Shown here: piece by piece, positions 37,047 through 47,451 of the stretch
Layout of the letters: every line of letters starts with the position of its first letter
Position numbering within the stretch: position 1 is the stretch's first letter
Assembly (NCBI GenBank): GCA_001899855.1
Contig: MKWR01000013.1
Location: 131,731 to 195,730, forward strand
DNA: 64,000 nt
Origin: Lysobacterales bacterium 63-13
Lineage (GTDB): Bacteria > Pseudomonadota > Gammaproteobacteria > Xanthomonadales > Rhodanobacteraceae
Direction of reading: 5' to 3'
The notes under the pieces: model-generated
Databases searched by the model: none
The model's input: the letters and a program-made list of their open reading frames with translations, nothing else
Told to the model about the DNA's origin: nothing
Program-made: the position numbers and the translations under genes

Positions 37047-40000
37047 ATCCACCACCGGCCTACGCCGAGCTGCATGCGTTGAGCAATTTCAGTTTCCAGC
37101 GCGGCGCATCGAGTGCCGCGGAATTGTTCGAACGCGCGGCCCGGCTCGGCTACAGCGCACTGGCGATCACCGACGAGTGTTCGCTGGCCGGCATCGTGCG
37201 TGCGCTGGAAGCCTCCGAGGCATCCGGCGTGGCGTTGATCGTCGGCAGTGAGGTGCAACTCGACGACGGCCCGAAACTCGTCCTGCTGGCGAGCAGCCAA
37301 CCGGCTTATTCGAGCATCTGCGAAGTGATCACGCGCGGCCGCAGGCGCAGTGCCAAGGGCGAGTACGCGCTGACTCGCGCCGATGTCGAATGCCTGCACG
37401 CCGAGGTGCTGGTGTTGTGGCCGCCTTGTCTTGCCAGGGTCGCCGACAGGGATGCCGATGCCGCCTGGATTGCCCGCCATTTTGCCGGGCGCGCCTGGAT
37501 TGCCGTCGAACTGCATCATGGCGTCGACGATGCCTCGACGCTGGCCGGGCTGCAGGCACTCGGCCAGCGCCATGCCCTGCCGCTGGTCGCCAGCGGCGAT
37601 GTGCACATGCATGCACGCGGTCGGCGCGCCTTGCAGGATGCACTGAGCGCCATCCGCCTCGGCTGCACGATCGCCGAAGCCGGCCATGCATTGTTCCCGA
37701 ATGGCGAGCGCCATCTGCGTCGACGCGAGGATCTCGCCGCGATCTATCCGGCCGCGCTGATCGCGGAAACCGGGCGCATTGCAGCACGTTGCCGGTTCAA
37801 CCTGCGCGACATCAACTATGTCTATCCGCACGAGCTGGTGCCGGCCGGCGTGCGTGCCATCGATCATCTGCGTCAGCTCACCCTGGATGGTGCGCAACGC
37901 CGTTGGCCACGCGGCATCCCGGCCAAGGTCGCTGGCCAGCTCGAACACGAGTTTGTCCTCATCGAGAAACTCGGTTACGAGCATTTCTTCCTGACCGTCC
38001 ACGACATCGTCGCCTGGGCACGCGCAAGGCCGCAGCCGATCCTCTGCCAGGGACGCGGCTCGTCGGCGAACTCGGCGGTCTGCTATTGCCTCGGCATCAC
38101 GGCGGTCGATCCCGAGCACGGCAACCTGCTGTTCGAGCGCTTCCTGTCGATCGAGCGCAAGGAACCTCCCGACATCGACGTCGATTTCGAACACGAACGG
38201 CGCGAGGAGGTGCTCCAGTACGTGTTCAACAAGTACGGTCGCACGCGGGCGGCGCTGGCGGCGACGGTCATCCGCTATCGCGGCAAGAGCGCGGCGCGCG
38301 ACATCGGCCGCGTGCTCGGCCTGGCCGAGGATCAGCTCGACCAGTTGAGCATGGCTTATGCGCACACCAATGCCGATCTGCCGCTGGCCGCTGCCCTGCG
38401 CGAGCGCGGCTTCGATGCCGATGCACGCATCATGCAGCGCATCGTCGCCCTGGTCGGCCAGTTGCGCGGTTTCCCGCGCCACCTGTCCCAGCATGTCGGT
38501 GGCTTCGTCATCTCCGAGCATCCCCTGCATACCCTGGTGCCGGTGGAAAACGCGGCGATGGCCGGGCGCACGATCATCCAGTGGGACAAGGACGATCTGG
38601 AATCACTCAAGCTGCTCAAGGTCGACTGTCTAGCCCTTGGCATGCTGACCTGCCTGCGCAAGTGTTTCGATCTCGTCCACCGGCATGCCGGCCTGCGCCT
38701 TGATCTGGCCAGCCTGCCGCAGGATGACGAGCCGACTTACGCGATGATCCGCGCCGCCGATACGGTGGGCGTGTTCCAGATCGAATCGCGTGCGCAGATG
38801 TCGATGTTGCCGCGCCTGCGCCCGGTGACGTTCTACGATCTGGTCGTGCAGGTCGCGATCGTGCGGCCGGGACCGATCCAGGGCGGCATGGTGCATCCGT
38901 ATCTGCGCCGCCGGCAGGGCCTCGAGGAAATCGACTACCCGCAATCGGCCAGCGAGCGCGCGGCCGGCCACGGCGAGTCGCGGATCAGGCCCGTGCTCGA
39001 ACGCACGCTTGGCGTGCCGATCTTCCAGGAACAGGTGATGAAGCTGGTCGAGGTCGTGGCCGGTTTCACGCCGGGCCAGGCCGATGAACTGCGTCGTGCG
39101 ATGGCCGCGTGGAAACGCAAGGGCGGCCTCGAACCGTTCCATGACCGCATCCGTGACGGCATGCTGGCGAATGGCTACGAGGAAAGCTATTTCGAGCGCA
39201 TCTTCGAGCAGATCCGGGGGTTCGGCGAATACGGTTTCCCGGAATCGCATTCGGCCAGCTTTGCCCTGCTCGCCTACGCCTCGGCCTGGCTCAAATGCCA
39301 TCACCCGGCGGCTTTCACCTGTGCCCTGCTCAATTCACTGCCGATGGGTTTCTACGGTCCTGCCCAGTTGATCCGCGATGCGCGCCGGCATGGCGTGCGC
39401 GTGCTGCCGGTCGATGTGACGATCAGTGCGTGGGAGTGCACGCTGGAGGCGTTTTCGGACCCGAAAGATCGCGGGAGCGAAACTTGTGGCAGCGACTTCG
39501 GCCACGATGCTCTTTCTCAAATCCAACACAAAAGCATTGCGGCTGAAGCCGCTCTCACGAAAAGCATGCCGCACGCCCTGCGCCTGGGCTTCTCACGCAT
39601 CACGGGTTTTTCCGAAGCGACCGCGCAACGCATCGTCCAGGCGCGCAGCGAACGCACGTTCGATGATGTCTCCGACCTGATCCGGCGTGCCGGATTGAGT
39701 GCCGGCGAGCGCGCGCGTCTTGCCGATGCCGATGCCTTGCGCAGCCTGAGCGGCCATCGTCATCAGGCGCGCTGGGACAGTGCAGGCGTCGATGCGCCGA
39801 TCGCCGTGCTTGCCGGGGCGGCGCTGAACGAGGAAGCCATCACCCTGGCCGCGCCGTCCTTGCGCAAGGACGTGATCAGCGATTACGCCAGCCAGGGTTT
39901 CAGCTTGCGCCGGCATCCGTTGTCGTTCGCCCGCGAGGCGCTCGACCAGCGCCGCATGTTGCGGGCCCGCGATGTGCTCGGCAGTCGCCATGGTCGGCGC

Positions 40001-40276
40001 GTGCGCTGCGCCGGCCTGGTCACGGTGCGGCAACGGCCACATACCGCGAATGGCGTCACTTTCGTCACCCTCGAAGACGAAACCGGCATCCTCAACATCA
40101 TCGTCTGGGCAGCCCTGGCCAGCAGCCAGCGCCGCATCCTCATCGAGAGCCGCGTGCTTGGCGTCGAAGGCGAATTGCAATCGAGCGAAGGCGTGCAGCA
40201 CGTGATCGCCCATCGCCTGCTCAATCTCGATGCCCTGCTTGCCGGGATCGGTCCGCAATCGCGCGATTTCCACTGA
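37034..40276 (+). CDS. dnaE2: DnaE2, error-prone DNA polymerase III alpha-type subunit
   Basis: A 1080-residue C-family polymerase of the ImuC/DnaE2 type, which carries out translesion synthesis in the SOS response. It has a PHP domain at about 10-230 ([20 protein letters not shown]) and catalytic Asp residues in [10 protein letters not shown] (about 377-386). The C-terminal helix-hairpin-helix and OB fold follow ([20 protein letters not shown]). Residues of roughly 806-846, between [13 protein letters not shown] and ALRLGF, are an insertion of about 35-40 residues absent from the usual family layout and encoded by an inverted pair of REP-like repeats. The start overlaps the imuB end. Confidence 0.94.
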   Translation: MVCLNPPPAYAELHALSNFSFQRGASSAAELFERAARLGYSALAITDECSLAGIVRALEASEASGVALIVGSEVQLDDGPKLVLLASSQPAYSSICEVITRGRRRSAKGEYALTRADVECLHAEVLVLWPPCLARVADRDADAAWIARHFAGRAWIAVELHHGVDDASTLAGLQALGQRHALPLVASGDVHMHARGRRALQDALSAIRLGCTIAEAGHALFPNGERHLRRREDLAAIYPAALIAETGRIAARCRFNLRDINYVYPHELVPAGVRAIDHLRQLTLDGAQRRWPRGIPAKVAGQLEHEFVLIEKLGYEHFFLTVHDIVAWARARPQPILCQGRGSSANSAVCYCLGITAVDPEHGNLLFERFLSIERKEPPDIDVDFEHERREEVLQYVFNKYGRTRAALAATVIRYRGKSAARDIGRVLGLAEDQLDQLSMAYAHTNADLPLAAALRERGFDADARIMQRIVALVGQLRGFPRHLSQHVGGFVISEHPLHTLVPVENAAMAGRTIIQWDKDDLESLKLLKVDCLALGMLTCLRKCFDLVHRHAGLRLDLASLPQDDEPTYAMIRAADTVGVFQIESRAQMSMLPRLRPVTFYDLVVQVAIVRPGPIQGGMVHPYLRRRQGLEEIDYPQSASERAAGHGESRIRPVLERTLGVPIFQEQVMKLVEVVAGFTPGQADELRRAMAAWKRKGGLEPFHDRIRDGMLANGYEESYFERIFEQIRGFGEYGFPESHSASFALLAYASAWLKCHHPAAFTCALLNSLPMGFYGPAQLIRDARRHGVRVLPVDVTISAWECTLEAFSDPKDRGSETCGSDFGHDALSQIQHKSIAAEAALTKSMPHALRLGFSRITGFSEATAQRIVQARSERTFDDVSDLIRRAGLSAGERARLADADALRSLSGHRHQARWDSAGVDAPIAVLAGAALNEEAITLAAPSLRKDVISDYASQGFSLRRHPLSFAREALDQRRMLRARDVLGSRHGRRVRCAGLVTVRQRPHTANGVTFVTLEDETGILNIIVWAALASSQRRILIESRVLGVEGELQSSEGVQHVIAHRLLNLDALLAGIGPQSRDFH
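39486..39558. repeat. Inverted REP pair inserted in dnaE2
   Basis: The left arm GTGGCAGCGACTTCGGCCAC (continuing to 39515) and the reverse complement of the right arm, GTGAGAGCGGCTTCAGCCGC (39530-39558), are about 80 percent alike. They match the widespread GAGCGGCTTCAGCCGCGATGC interspersed palindrome type of Xanthomonadales and Pseudomonas. The element is a mosaic of two facing REPs, stays in frame and adds codons to dnaE2. Confidence 0.8.
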
Positions 40277-40374
40277 ACCGGCCTGTGTCCGGTGACCCCT
40301 AGGTGCGGCACGCCCGGCTTGAATTGGATCGCGCCTGTACCCATTCGATGGGCTGTCCCGCTGAATCGAAAACC

Positions 40375-42138
40375 ATGACCGAGCCCGCCCCCGCCACGCC
40401 GCGCAAACTCGGTGCCTACCGCCGCCTGCTTCCGTACGTGCGCGAGCAACGCGCGCTGATCGCCGGCTGGCTGGTGTTCCTGGCCATTTCCTCGGCGGCG
40501 ACCCTGGCCCTGCCGGCGGCCGCGCGTTTCATGATCGACCGCGGCTTTGGGCAGACTGATCCGGCCCAGCTCAATGCCGGATTCATCGGCTTGTTTGGCG
40601 TTGCCGTGGTCATGGCGATCGCCGGTGCCTCACGCTATTTCTGCGTGACCCTGCTCGGCGAGCGCGTCGCCGCAACCTTGCGTTCGCGCCTGTATTCGCA
40701 CCTGCTTGGCCTCGACCAGGCATTCTTCGAGCGCACCCGTTCCGGTGAGCTGGTCTCGCGGCTGGCCGCCGATACCGAGCTGGTGCAGACCGTGGTCGGC
40801 TCGACCCTGTCATTGTCCCTGCGCAGCCTGGTCATGCTGATCGGTTCGACGACAATGCTGATCGTGACCAGTCCGCAATTGGCCGGGTTGACCGCCTTGG
40901 TGATTCCGGCGGTGATCTTGCCGATCGTCTTCCTCGGGCGGCGCGTGGAAAAGCTCTCGCGGCAAAGCCAGGATCGCATTGCCGATGCCTCGGCGATCGC
41001 CTCGGAATCCCTAAATGCGATCCACACCGTGCAGGCCTACACACGGGAGCCGCGCGAGCGTGACCGCTACATCGCGGCGGTGCTGCTGGCCCTGGCGACG
41101 GCGCGCAAGCGCATCGGCACCACGGCCGTGCTCACCGCCCTGGTCATCCTGCTCAGCTTTGGCGCGATCACCGTGGTGCTGTGGGCGGGCGCGCACCGGG
41201 TGATTGCCGGTGAGATGAATGCCGGCGTGCTTGCCCAGTTTGTCCTCTACGCGGTGGTTGCGGCCGGTTCGGTGGGCGGCCTCACCGAAGTCTGGGGCGA
41301 GCTGCTGCGTTGCGCAGGCGCGCTCGGGCGGATCGGCGAACTGCTGGATACCGATGCCGCGATCCGCTCGCCCGATCAGCCAGTGCGCTTGCCGCATCCG
41401 GTGCGTGGCGCACTGCGATTCGAGCACGTCGAATTCCGTTATCCATCGCGTCCGGATCAGGCGGCCATCCATGATTTCTCGCTGCGCATCGAACCTGGCG
41501 AAACAGTGGCCCTGGTCGGGCCTTCGGGTGCCGGCAAGACCACTCTGTTCCAGTTGCTGCAACGCTTTCATGATCCCCAGCAAGGGCGCATCAGCATTGA
41601 TGGCGAGGACCTGCGTGCGCTGGATCTGGCCGAACTGCGTGGCTGCTATGCACTGGTGCCGCAGGATCCGGTGTTGTTCGGATCCAGCGCCGCCGACAAC
41701 ATCCGCTTTGGCCGCATCGGGGCCAGTGCGGCCGAAGTCGAGGCGGCGGCACGTGCAGCGGAATCGCACGAGTTTCTCGCCGCCCTGCCGGATAGTTACG
41801 ACACCTATCTCGGCGAACGCGGCGTGCGCCTTTCCGGTGGACAACAGCAGCGCATTGCCATCGCCCGCGCCCTGCTTCGCGACGCGCCGATCCTGCTGCT
41901 CGACGAAGCGACCTCAAGCCTCGATGCGCAATCGGAGCGTCTCGTGCAGAACGCACTCGAACGCCTGATGAAGAATCGCACGACGCTGGTCATTGCCCAT
42001 CGCCTGGCAACCGTGCAGAAAGCCGATCGCATCGTCGTCCTCGATGGCGGGCGCATTGTCGCCCAGGGCACGCATGCCGAATTGCTCGAACAAGGTGGGC
42101 TGTACGCGGAGCTGGCCAGGCTGCAGTTCGCCGCTTGA
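40375..42138 (+). CDS. ABC exporter, fused permease-ATPase (MsbA-like)
   Basis: A 587-residue half-transporter. Six membrane segments lie in about residues 30-310 and the ATPase in about 345-585, with Walker A (GPSGAGKTT), the ABC signature (RLSGGQQQR), Walker B (ILLLDEATSSLD) and the switch His (VIAHRLATVQ). It resembles lipid A/multidrug exporters, but essential MsbA usually neighbours lpxK, which is not here, so it is more probably a multidrug or lipid exporter of unknown substrate. I chose the ATG at 40375; an upstream ATG at 40303 is in frame without a ribosome site. Confidence 0.88.
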   Translation: MTEPAPATPRKLGAYRRLLPYVREQRALIAGWLVFLAISSAATLALPAAARFMIDRGFGQTDPAQLNAGFIGLFGVAVVMAIAGASRYFCVTLLGERVAATLRSRLYSHLLGLDQAFFERTRSGELVSRLAADTELVQTVVGSTLSLSLRSLVMLIGSTTMLIVTSPQLAGLTALVIPAVILPIVFLGRRVEKLSRQSQDRIADASAIASESLNAIHTVQAYTREPRERDRYIAAVLLALATARKRIGTTAVLTALVILLSFGAITVVLWAGAHRVIAGEMNAGVLAQFVLYAVVAAGSVGGLTEVWGELLRCAGALGRIGELLDTDAAIRSPDQPVRLPHPVRGALRFEHVEFRYPSRPDQAAIHDFSLRIEPGETVALVGPSGAGKTTLFQLLQRFHDPQQGRISIDGEDLRALDLAELRGCYALVPQDPVLFGSSAADNIRFGRIGASAAEVEAAARAAESHEFLAALPDSYDTYLGERGVRLSGGQQQRIAIARALLRDAPILLLDEATSSLDAQSERLVQNALERLMKNRTTLVIAHRLATVQKADRIVVLDGGRIVAQGTHAELLEQGGLYAELARLQFAA

Positions 42139-42165
42139 CTGGTCTTCCGGCAGCGCAATCCTGCT

Positions 42166-42921
42166 TCAGGACTGGCGCAACATTTCCGCGATGATCGGCG
42201 GCACTTTTGCCGTGGCTTGTTCGAGGTTGGCGAAGATTTCATCGAGGCTGATTTCGGCCTCGTCGCCGCAGCCGGCCGCCCAATTCGCCACCAGGGCCAG
42301 GCAGGCGTAGTCGAGATCCAGTTCGCGCGCCAGCGCGGCTTCGGGCATGCCGGTCATGCCGACCAGATCGCAGCCGTCGCGACGCATTCGCGCAATCTCG
42401 GCGCGCGTTTCCAGGCGCGGGCCCTGGGTGGCGCCGTAGCAGCCACCATCGACGACGGCAATACCCGCACGCGCTGCGGCGGCGATCAGGTCCTTGCGCA
42501 AGGTCGATGTGTAGGGCTCGCTGAAATCGATATGGCGCACTTCGGCACCGTCGGCATCGCAGTAACTCGTGCTGCGACCATGCGTGTAATCGATGATCTG
42601 ATCGGGGATGGCGACCACGCGCGGCCCCATGTCCGCACGGATGCCACCGACCGCATTGACGCCGATGACGCGGGCCGCGCCAAGCTGCTTGAGCGCATGC
42701 AGGTTGGCGCGGTAGTTGACCTTGTGCGGAAGGATGTCGTGGCCGCGTCCATGCCGGGCGATGAAGGCAACACGTCGGGAGCCGAGGCGACCGCTGACGA
42801 TCGCGTCGGATGGTTTCCCCCAGGGCGTGTCGAGTACCTGTTCGCTGACGTCCGCAAGCCCCGGAAACCGGTACAGGCCGGTGCCGCCGATCACGGCGAG
42901 GTCCATCGCCATCGAGCTCAC
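42166..42921 (-). CDS. mtnP: S-methyl-5'-thioinosine/thioadenosine phosphorylase
   Basis: A 251-residue purine-nucleoside-type phosphorylase of the MTAP/MTIP family. It shows the N-terminal phosphate loop (IGGTGLYRFPG), RHGRGHDILPHKVNYRAN and the substrate loop MTGMPEAALARELDL. It splits methylthio-purine nucleosides formed from polyamine synthesis. The start is a GTG at 42921 overlapping the hpt stop; ATG codons at 42912 or 42906 are possible alternatives. It forms a coupled row with hpt and nagZ. Whether inosine or adenosine is the preferred base cannot be settled by reading alone. Confidence 0.9.
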   Translation of the reverse strand: MSSMAMDLAVIGGTGLYRFPGLADVSEQVLDTPWGKPSDAIVSGRLGSRRVAFIARHGRGHDILPHKVNYRANLHALKQLGAARVIGVNAVGGIRADMGPRVVAIPDQIIDYTHGRSTSYCDADGAEVRHIDFSEPYTSTLRKDLIAAAARAGIAVVDGGCYGATQGPRLETRAEIARMRRDGCDLVGMTGMPEAALARELDLDYACLALVANWAAGCGDEAEISLDEIFANLEQATAKVPPIIAEMLRQS

Positions 42922-43457
42922 AGCGCGTAGATGCCCGGAAGGTTGCGGCCCTGTTCATGGAAATCCATGCCGTAGCCGAAAACATAGCGATCGGGCACTT
43001 CGACGCCGACGAAATCGGCGCTGAGCCCGGGCACGGCGCGGTCATGGCGTTTTTCGCAGAGCACGGCGAGCAGCACCTGCGACGCCGCTTCGGCATGGCA
43101 CCAGTCGCGGATTGCCTTGAGTGTATGTCCCTCATCGAGGATGTCGTCGACGAGGACAACGATGCGTCCGGCCAATGGCGTGTCCGGTCGACGCATCCAT
43201 TGCAGTTCACCGCCCTCGGTGGTGCCACGGAATCGCGTGGCGTGCACGTAGTCGAATTCGAGATCAGCATCGATGGCGGTCGCCAGTTGCCCGGCAAAGA
43301 CCAAGCCACCTTGCATGATGGTCAGGAAGATCGCCGACTTGCCGGCCAGCGCCGCGCCGATCTCCTTCCCCATGCGCGCGATCGCGGCGGCGAGACTGGC
43401 TTGTCCGTGGATCAATTCGGCGCTTGGCAATGCATCGGAAAGTCTGGGTCGGCTCAT
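42918..43457 (-). CDS. hpt: Hypoxanthine-guanine phosphoribosyltransferase
   Basis: A 179-residue type I phosphoribosyltransferase. The PRPP-binding motif is VVLVDDILDEGHTL (about 99-112), with upstream LTIMQGGLVFAGQL. It salvages hypoxanthine or guanine. It pairs naturally with the downstream thioinosine phosphorylase, which releases hypoxanthine. It overlaps nagZ upstream and mtnP downstream by 4 bp each. Confidence 0.92.
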   Translation of the reverse strand: MSRPRLSDALPSAELIHGQASLAAAIARMGKEIGAALAGKSAIFLTIMQGGLVFAGQLATAIDADLEFDYVHATRFRGTTEGGELQWMRRPDTPLAGRIVVLVDDILDEGHTLKAIRDWCHAEAASQVLLAVLCEKRHDRAVPGLSADFVGVEVPDRYVFGYGMDFHEQGRNLPGIYAL

Positions 43458-44473
43458 TTGCTGCTCGGATCAGGACAGAATTCAGCGAGGCGGGAAATCG
43501 CCTCGTCGCGTTTGGGATTGTCTTCCAGGGCCTCCCAGGTCGGCGCAGCGGCGCCGCGCAGGCTTTCCACCCGCGCCGCTGGGCAGGCTGGAAGATGGGC
43601 GGTGGCGGTCACCGATTGTTCGACAATCGCCGGATTGCAGGCCAGGATCAACTCGCAACCGGCGCGAAGATGCGCCTCGATGCGGGCCGGGATTCCACCC
43701 ATGGCCTCGGCCGCCGCCATGCCGATGTCATCGCCGATGACGATGCCGTTGAAGCCCATTTCCTTGCGCAGGATTTCGCCGATCCAGATGCTGGAAAAGC
43801 CTGCCGCCATCGCATCGATCGCCGGATAGTTCACATGCGCGATCATCACCGCTTCGGCTCCCGCGGCGATGCCGTCGATGAAGGGAATGAAGTCGCTGCG
43901 GCGCATTTCCGCAAGCGTGCGCGGGTCGATCGCGGCGTCAAAGTGGGTGTCCGCGACCACGCTGCCGTGGCCGGGGAAGTGCTTCAGCGTCACTGCCATG
44001 CCGGCCAGGTGCATGCCGCGTGCATAGGCCTGGACCAGTTCCGAGGTGATCGCCGGATCGGCGTGGAACGCACGCGGGCCAAGCGCGAGATTGCCGCAGG
44101 CCAGGTCGGCTACCGGCGCGAAGCTCAGGTCGATGTCGATCGCGCGCATTTCGCTGGCCATCAGCCAGGCGTGTTCCTCGGCCAGTGCCACGGCGAGCTT
44201 TGCATCGCGCTCGTACAGCTCGCCAAGGCGTGCCAGCGCCGGCAAGCGGGTGAAACCCTCGCGAAAGCGCTGCACCGGGCCACCTTCCTGGTCGACGCAG
44301 ATCAGGAAGGGGTCGTCCGGACGCTCCATGCGGATGTCGTCGATCAACTCGACAACCTGATCCCGGTTTGCACAATTCCTTGAAAAAAGAATTACACCAC
44401 TGACCTGTGGCGACGACAACCAGACGCGATCCTCATCGTTCAGGGTCTTGCCGGGAATGCCAATGATCAGCAT
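43454..44473 (-). CDS. nagZ: NagZ, beta-N-acetylhexosaminidase
   Basis: A 339-residue glycoside hydrolase family 3 enzyme of the cytosol that removes N-acetylglucosamine from peptidoglycan breakdown products. The family signature KHFPGHGSVVADTHFD (about 164-179) contains the catalytic His/Asp pair, and the nucleophile Asp lies in GIVIGDDIGM (about 246-255). It is full length for the short bacterial NagZ group. It is first in the nagZ-hpt-mtnP row. Confidence 0.95.
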   Translation of the reverse strand: MLIIGIPGKTLNDEDRVWLSSPQVSGVILFSRNCANRDQVVELIDDIRMERPDDPFLICVDQEGGPVQRFREGFTRLPALARLGELYERDAKLAVALAEEHAWLMASEMRAIDIDLSFAPVADLACGNLALGPRAFHADPAITSELVQAYARGMHLAGMAVTLKHFPGHGSVVADTHFDAAIDPRTLAEMRRSDFIPFIDGIAAGAEAVMIAHVNYPAIDAMAAGFSSIWIGEILRKEMGFNGIVIGDDIGMAAAEAMGGIPARIEAHLRAGCELILACNPAIVEQSVTATAHLPACPAARVESLRGAAAPTWEALEDNPKRDEAISRLAEFCPDPSSK

Positions 44474-44568
44474 GCGTCATCTGCCTCGCGTCTTGTGGTC
44501 TTCACTGCAAATCCTTGTTCGTTGGCAGCTGCGCGTGCGCATCGACCAAGTGTCATCCTACCGGTCGA

Positions 44569-45864
44569 TCAGCGGATGAACAACGCAATCGACTCGACAT
44601 GCGCGGTATGCGGGAACATGTCCATCACGCCGGCTTCGGCCAGTCTGAATCCATGGCGATTGACGAGAATACCCGCATCGCGCGCCAGCGATCCGGGATG
44701 ACATGAAACATACACGATTCGGTCCGTGCCCTTGCGCGGCAAATAGTCGAGTACGGCGGCGGCACCCGAGCGCGGCGGGTCGAGCAGCAGTTTGCCGTAT
44801 TCGCCGCGTGCCCATGCGGCACTGGCGTGGTTGAGCAGGAGATCGGCGGCGTGAAACCGCGCATTGTCGATGTCATTGCGCTCGGCATTCGCCGCCGCGC
44901 GGGCAACCAGGCCCTCATCGCCTTCGACGCCGACCGCCGCCGCCGCGCGCCTGGCTATCGGCAGGGTGAAATTGCCGAGTCCACAGAAGAGATCAAGCAC
45001 GACATCGTCGGCCTGCACATCCAGCAGATCGAGCGTGCGCCGGATCATGCGCTGGTTCATGCCGGCATTGACCTGGATGAAGTCCAGCGGCTTGAAGGCG
45101 AGATCGACATCGGCGTCGACGATGCGGAAATGCAGGTCAAGCGTTTCCGGCCAAAGCGGATGCACGCTGTCCGGTCCCTTTGGCTGCAGCAGGATGGCGA
45201 GATCGTGCTGCACGCCGAAGGCCTTCAGCTTCTCGCGATCGGCTTCGACCAGCGGCAGCAGATGGCGAAACACCAGGGCAACCGTGTCGTCGCCGGCGGC
45301 AATCTCGATCTGGGCGATTTCGCGCCTGGCTTCAAGGCTGCCGATCAGTTCGGACAGCGCATCGATGCGCTGCCCCACTTCGGGCAACAGCGTGTGACAG
45401 ACAGAAAGATCGGCAATGAAGCGCGGGTTGTCCTCGCGGAAACCGACAACGGCCTTGTTCTTCTGCTCGACCCATTTGACCGACAATCGGCCCTTGCGCC
45501 GATAGCCCCATTCTTCGTCGCCGAGCGGCGGCAGCCAGCGCTCGGGGCTGACCTTGCCGATGCGTTCGAAGTTTTCCGCCAGCACATTCTGCTTGACCTC
45601 GATCTGTCGCCCGGCGGGCAGATGCTGGAACGCGCATCCACCGCAAATGCCGAAATGCGGACAACGCGGTTCGACGCGGTCGACCGATCGGCTCAGCAAT
45701 TCCTCAACCCTGGCTTCGTCGTAATTGCGATGGCGCTTGATGTAGCGAATCAGCGCGCGCTCGCCCGGCAAGGCGCCCGCGACGAAGACGGTCTTGCCGT
45801 CGAGGCGGGCAACGCCGCGTCCATCATGGGTGAGGCTTTCAATCTCGACTTCGGGGTTTTGCAT
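44569..45864 (-). CDS. rlmD: RlmD, 23S rRNA (uracil1939-C5)-methyltransferase
   Basis: A 431-residue methyltransferase of the TrmA/RumA group that makes m5U1939. It has an N-terminal TRAM domain (about 1-60), the iron-sulfur cysteines (CPHFGICGGC), the SAM motif (LDLFCGLGNFTLP) and the catalytic Cys in VSCHPGSLARD. I chose the ATG at 45864, which starts the TRAM domain (MQNPEVEIESL); an in-frame extension to 45945 lacks support. Confidence 0.95.
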   Translation of the reverse strand: MQNPEVEIESLTHDGRGVARLDGKTVFVAGALPGERALIRYIKRHRNYDEARVEELLSRSVDRVEPRCPHFGICGGCAFQHLPAGRQIEVKQNVLAENFERIGKVSPERWLPPLGDEEWGYRRKGRLSVKWVEQKNKAVVGFREDNPRFIADLSVCHTLLPEVGQRIDALSELIGSLEARREIAQIEIAAGDDTVALVFRHLLPLVEADREKLKAFGVQHDLAILLQPKGPDSVHPLWPETLDLHFRIVDADVDLAFKPLDFIQVNAGMNQRMIRRTLDLLDVQADDVVLDLFCGLGNFTLPIARRAAAAVGVEGDEGLVARAAANAERNDIDNARFHAADLLLNHASAAWARGEYGKLLLDPPRSGAAAVLDYLPRKGTDRIVYVSCHPGSLARDAGILVNRHGFRLAEAGVMDMFPHTAHVESIALFIR

Positions 45865-46009
45865 GGAAACACGTGTGGTCTGGCTTGCGGCTGCGCATGG
45901 TAGCCCAGCCCCTGCCCGCATGCCGCATTCAGGCCGATCATCCACTGCATTGACGGCGCCTCCAATCCGGATGAAGCTGCCGGTGTCTAACGGACAGGGA
46001 GATCACGCA

Positions 46010-46714
46010 ATGGGAAAGATTCTCGTCGCCGACGACAATCCGCTGAGCCTGGATTTCTTCTGCGAGGCGATTGCGCTGACTGGGCATGAATCGATTGCAG
46101 TGGCGGATGGAAGTGCTGCGCTGGCTGCGGCGCGGGAGCAACACTTTGACCTGCTCGTGCTCGATGCGCGCATGCCGGGTCTCAATGGTGTGGAAGTCCT
46201 CGCCGAAATCCGCGCCAACAATGGCGTGAACCAATTGACGCCGACCCTGCTGTCGACTGCCGATGGCGCGCTTGACCGGAATCTCGCGCGCAGCCAGGGT
46301 TTCGTCGACATCCTCCACAAGCCGATCGGGCTCGCCGCCCTGCATGCGCTACTTGCTCGCCATCTGCCGGCGGCAGCGGATCGGGCGCGCACCGGCGATG
46401 TGCTCGATGATGCCCTCGCCGCGGATAATACCGGCGGCGATGCATCGATCGTCGCTGCCCTGCGCGGACTCTTCGCCAGTGAACTTGATGCCCTGCCTGA
46501 CGAGCTTGACCGATTCTCCGCGACGGTGGATCGCGAGGGTTTGTACGATCGTCTGCATCGCCTGGATGCCTCGGCAGGATTCTGCGGAGCGCCAGCCTTG
46601 AGCAAATCCATCGCGGCGTTGCGGGAACGCCTGGATGCCGAAGCGAGCTGGCCGCATGCTGCATTGGCGGAACTGCTGTCGACCTGCATGGACACGCGCA
46701 GGGCGCTCGGTTGA
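46010..46714 (+). CDS. Response regulator with C-terminal Hpt domain
   Basis: A 234-residue REC-Hpt protein. The receiver (about 1-120) has the acidic pair DD (8-9), the phospho-acceptor Asp52 in LVLDARMPG and the Lys in DILHKPIG. The C-terminal 90 residues form an Hpt-like helical domain with the phosphorylatable His at about 183 in LHRLDASAGFCGAP. AGGGAGA precedes the ATG. No kinase gene is adjacent. It probably works inside a phosphorelay, with no DNA-binding output of its own. Confidence 0.9.
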   Translation: MGKILVADDNPLSLDFFCEAIALTGHESIAVADGSAALAAAREQHFDLLVLDARMPGLNGVEVLAEIRANNGVNQLTPTLLSTADGALDRNLARSQGFVDILHKPIGLAALHALLARHLPAAADRARTGDVLDDALAADNTGGDASIVAALRGLFASELDALPDELDRFSATVDREGLYDRLHRLDASAGFCGAPALSKSIAALRERLDAEASWPHAALAELLSTCMDTRRALG

Positions 46715-46717
46715 CGG

Positions 46718-47431
46718 TTACTGTTGCGGCCGATGCTGCATGCGCATTGACCATGCATTGAGGCTGCCGCCTCCGAGTTGGTGCCGCAGCAAGGCGCGCA
46801 TGAGCCGGCGCAGTTCGCTTGCCTGTGCAGGCGACGGCATCTCGTCCCTGGCCAACGCCAGCAGGGCGGCACCACTGACGCGCAGGTCATCCGCATTGCC
46901 TGCCCACGGGCGTGCTCCGCCATCGATGACATAGGCGTAGTCGTCAGAGGCCTGCAAGGGTTGCCCCGATTCGATATCGCGATCCAGCACCAGGCCGTAA
47001 CCCAGGTCGATCATCAGGTCGCGCTCGAACCGGCGCAGTGTCCAGGCTTCGGATTCCGCCGCTGACAGGCGTTGCAGGCATTGCAGGTAGTGCTCGAACA
47101 AGTCGCTGTGCGGATCGCCACGCGCGCACAGGCGCAGGACCAGTTCATTGAGGTACATGGCCGAGTAGATCCGTTCGCCGGCGAGCGGGAACGGTGCGGC
47201 ACTGGCCTCGGCGCGAGTCAACGTCGCCAGCTCGCCCCTGCCGGTCCAGGTCAGCAGCAATGGTTGCAGGGGTTGCAGCAATCCACGCGGCAGGCATGAT
47301 CGTTCACGGCGCACGCCGCGCGCGATCAAGCCAACCCGGCCATGGGTCGGCGTCAGGCATTCCAGCAGCAAGGAGGTTTCGCGATAGGCCCGTGCGTGCA
47401 GGATCAGTGCCGGCTCGTCAGCAACATGCAC
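46718..47431 (-). CDS. recO: RecO, DNA repair protein
   Basis: A 237-residue RecO, with an N-terminal OB fold (ALILHARAYRETSLLLECLT and HGRVGLIARGVRRERS) and a C-terminal helical part. It loads RecA with RecR at gaps. The start is a GTG at 47431, 20 bp after the era stop. It converges with the REC-Hpt gene with a 3-bp gap, so no terminator fits between them. Confidence 0.94.
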   Translation of the reverse strand: MHVADEPALILHARAYRETSLLLECLTPTHGRVGLIARGVRRERSCLPRGLLQPLQPLLLTWTGRGELATLTRAEASAAPFPLAGERIYSAMYLNELVLRLCARGDPHSDLFEHYLQCLQRLSAAESEAWTLRRFERDLMIDLGYGLVLDRDIESGQPLQASDDYAYVIDGGARPWAGNADDLRVSGAALLALARDEMPSPAQASELRRLMRALLRHQLGGGSLNAWSMRMQHRPQQ

Positions 47432-47451
47432 GACGCGGCCTCAGGTGGCAC

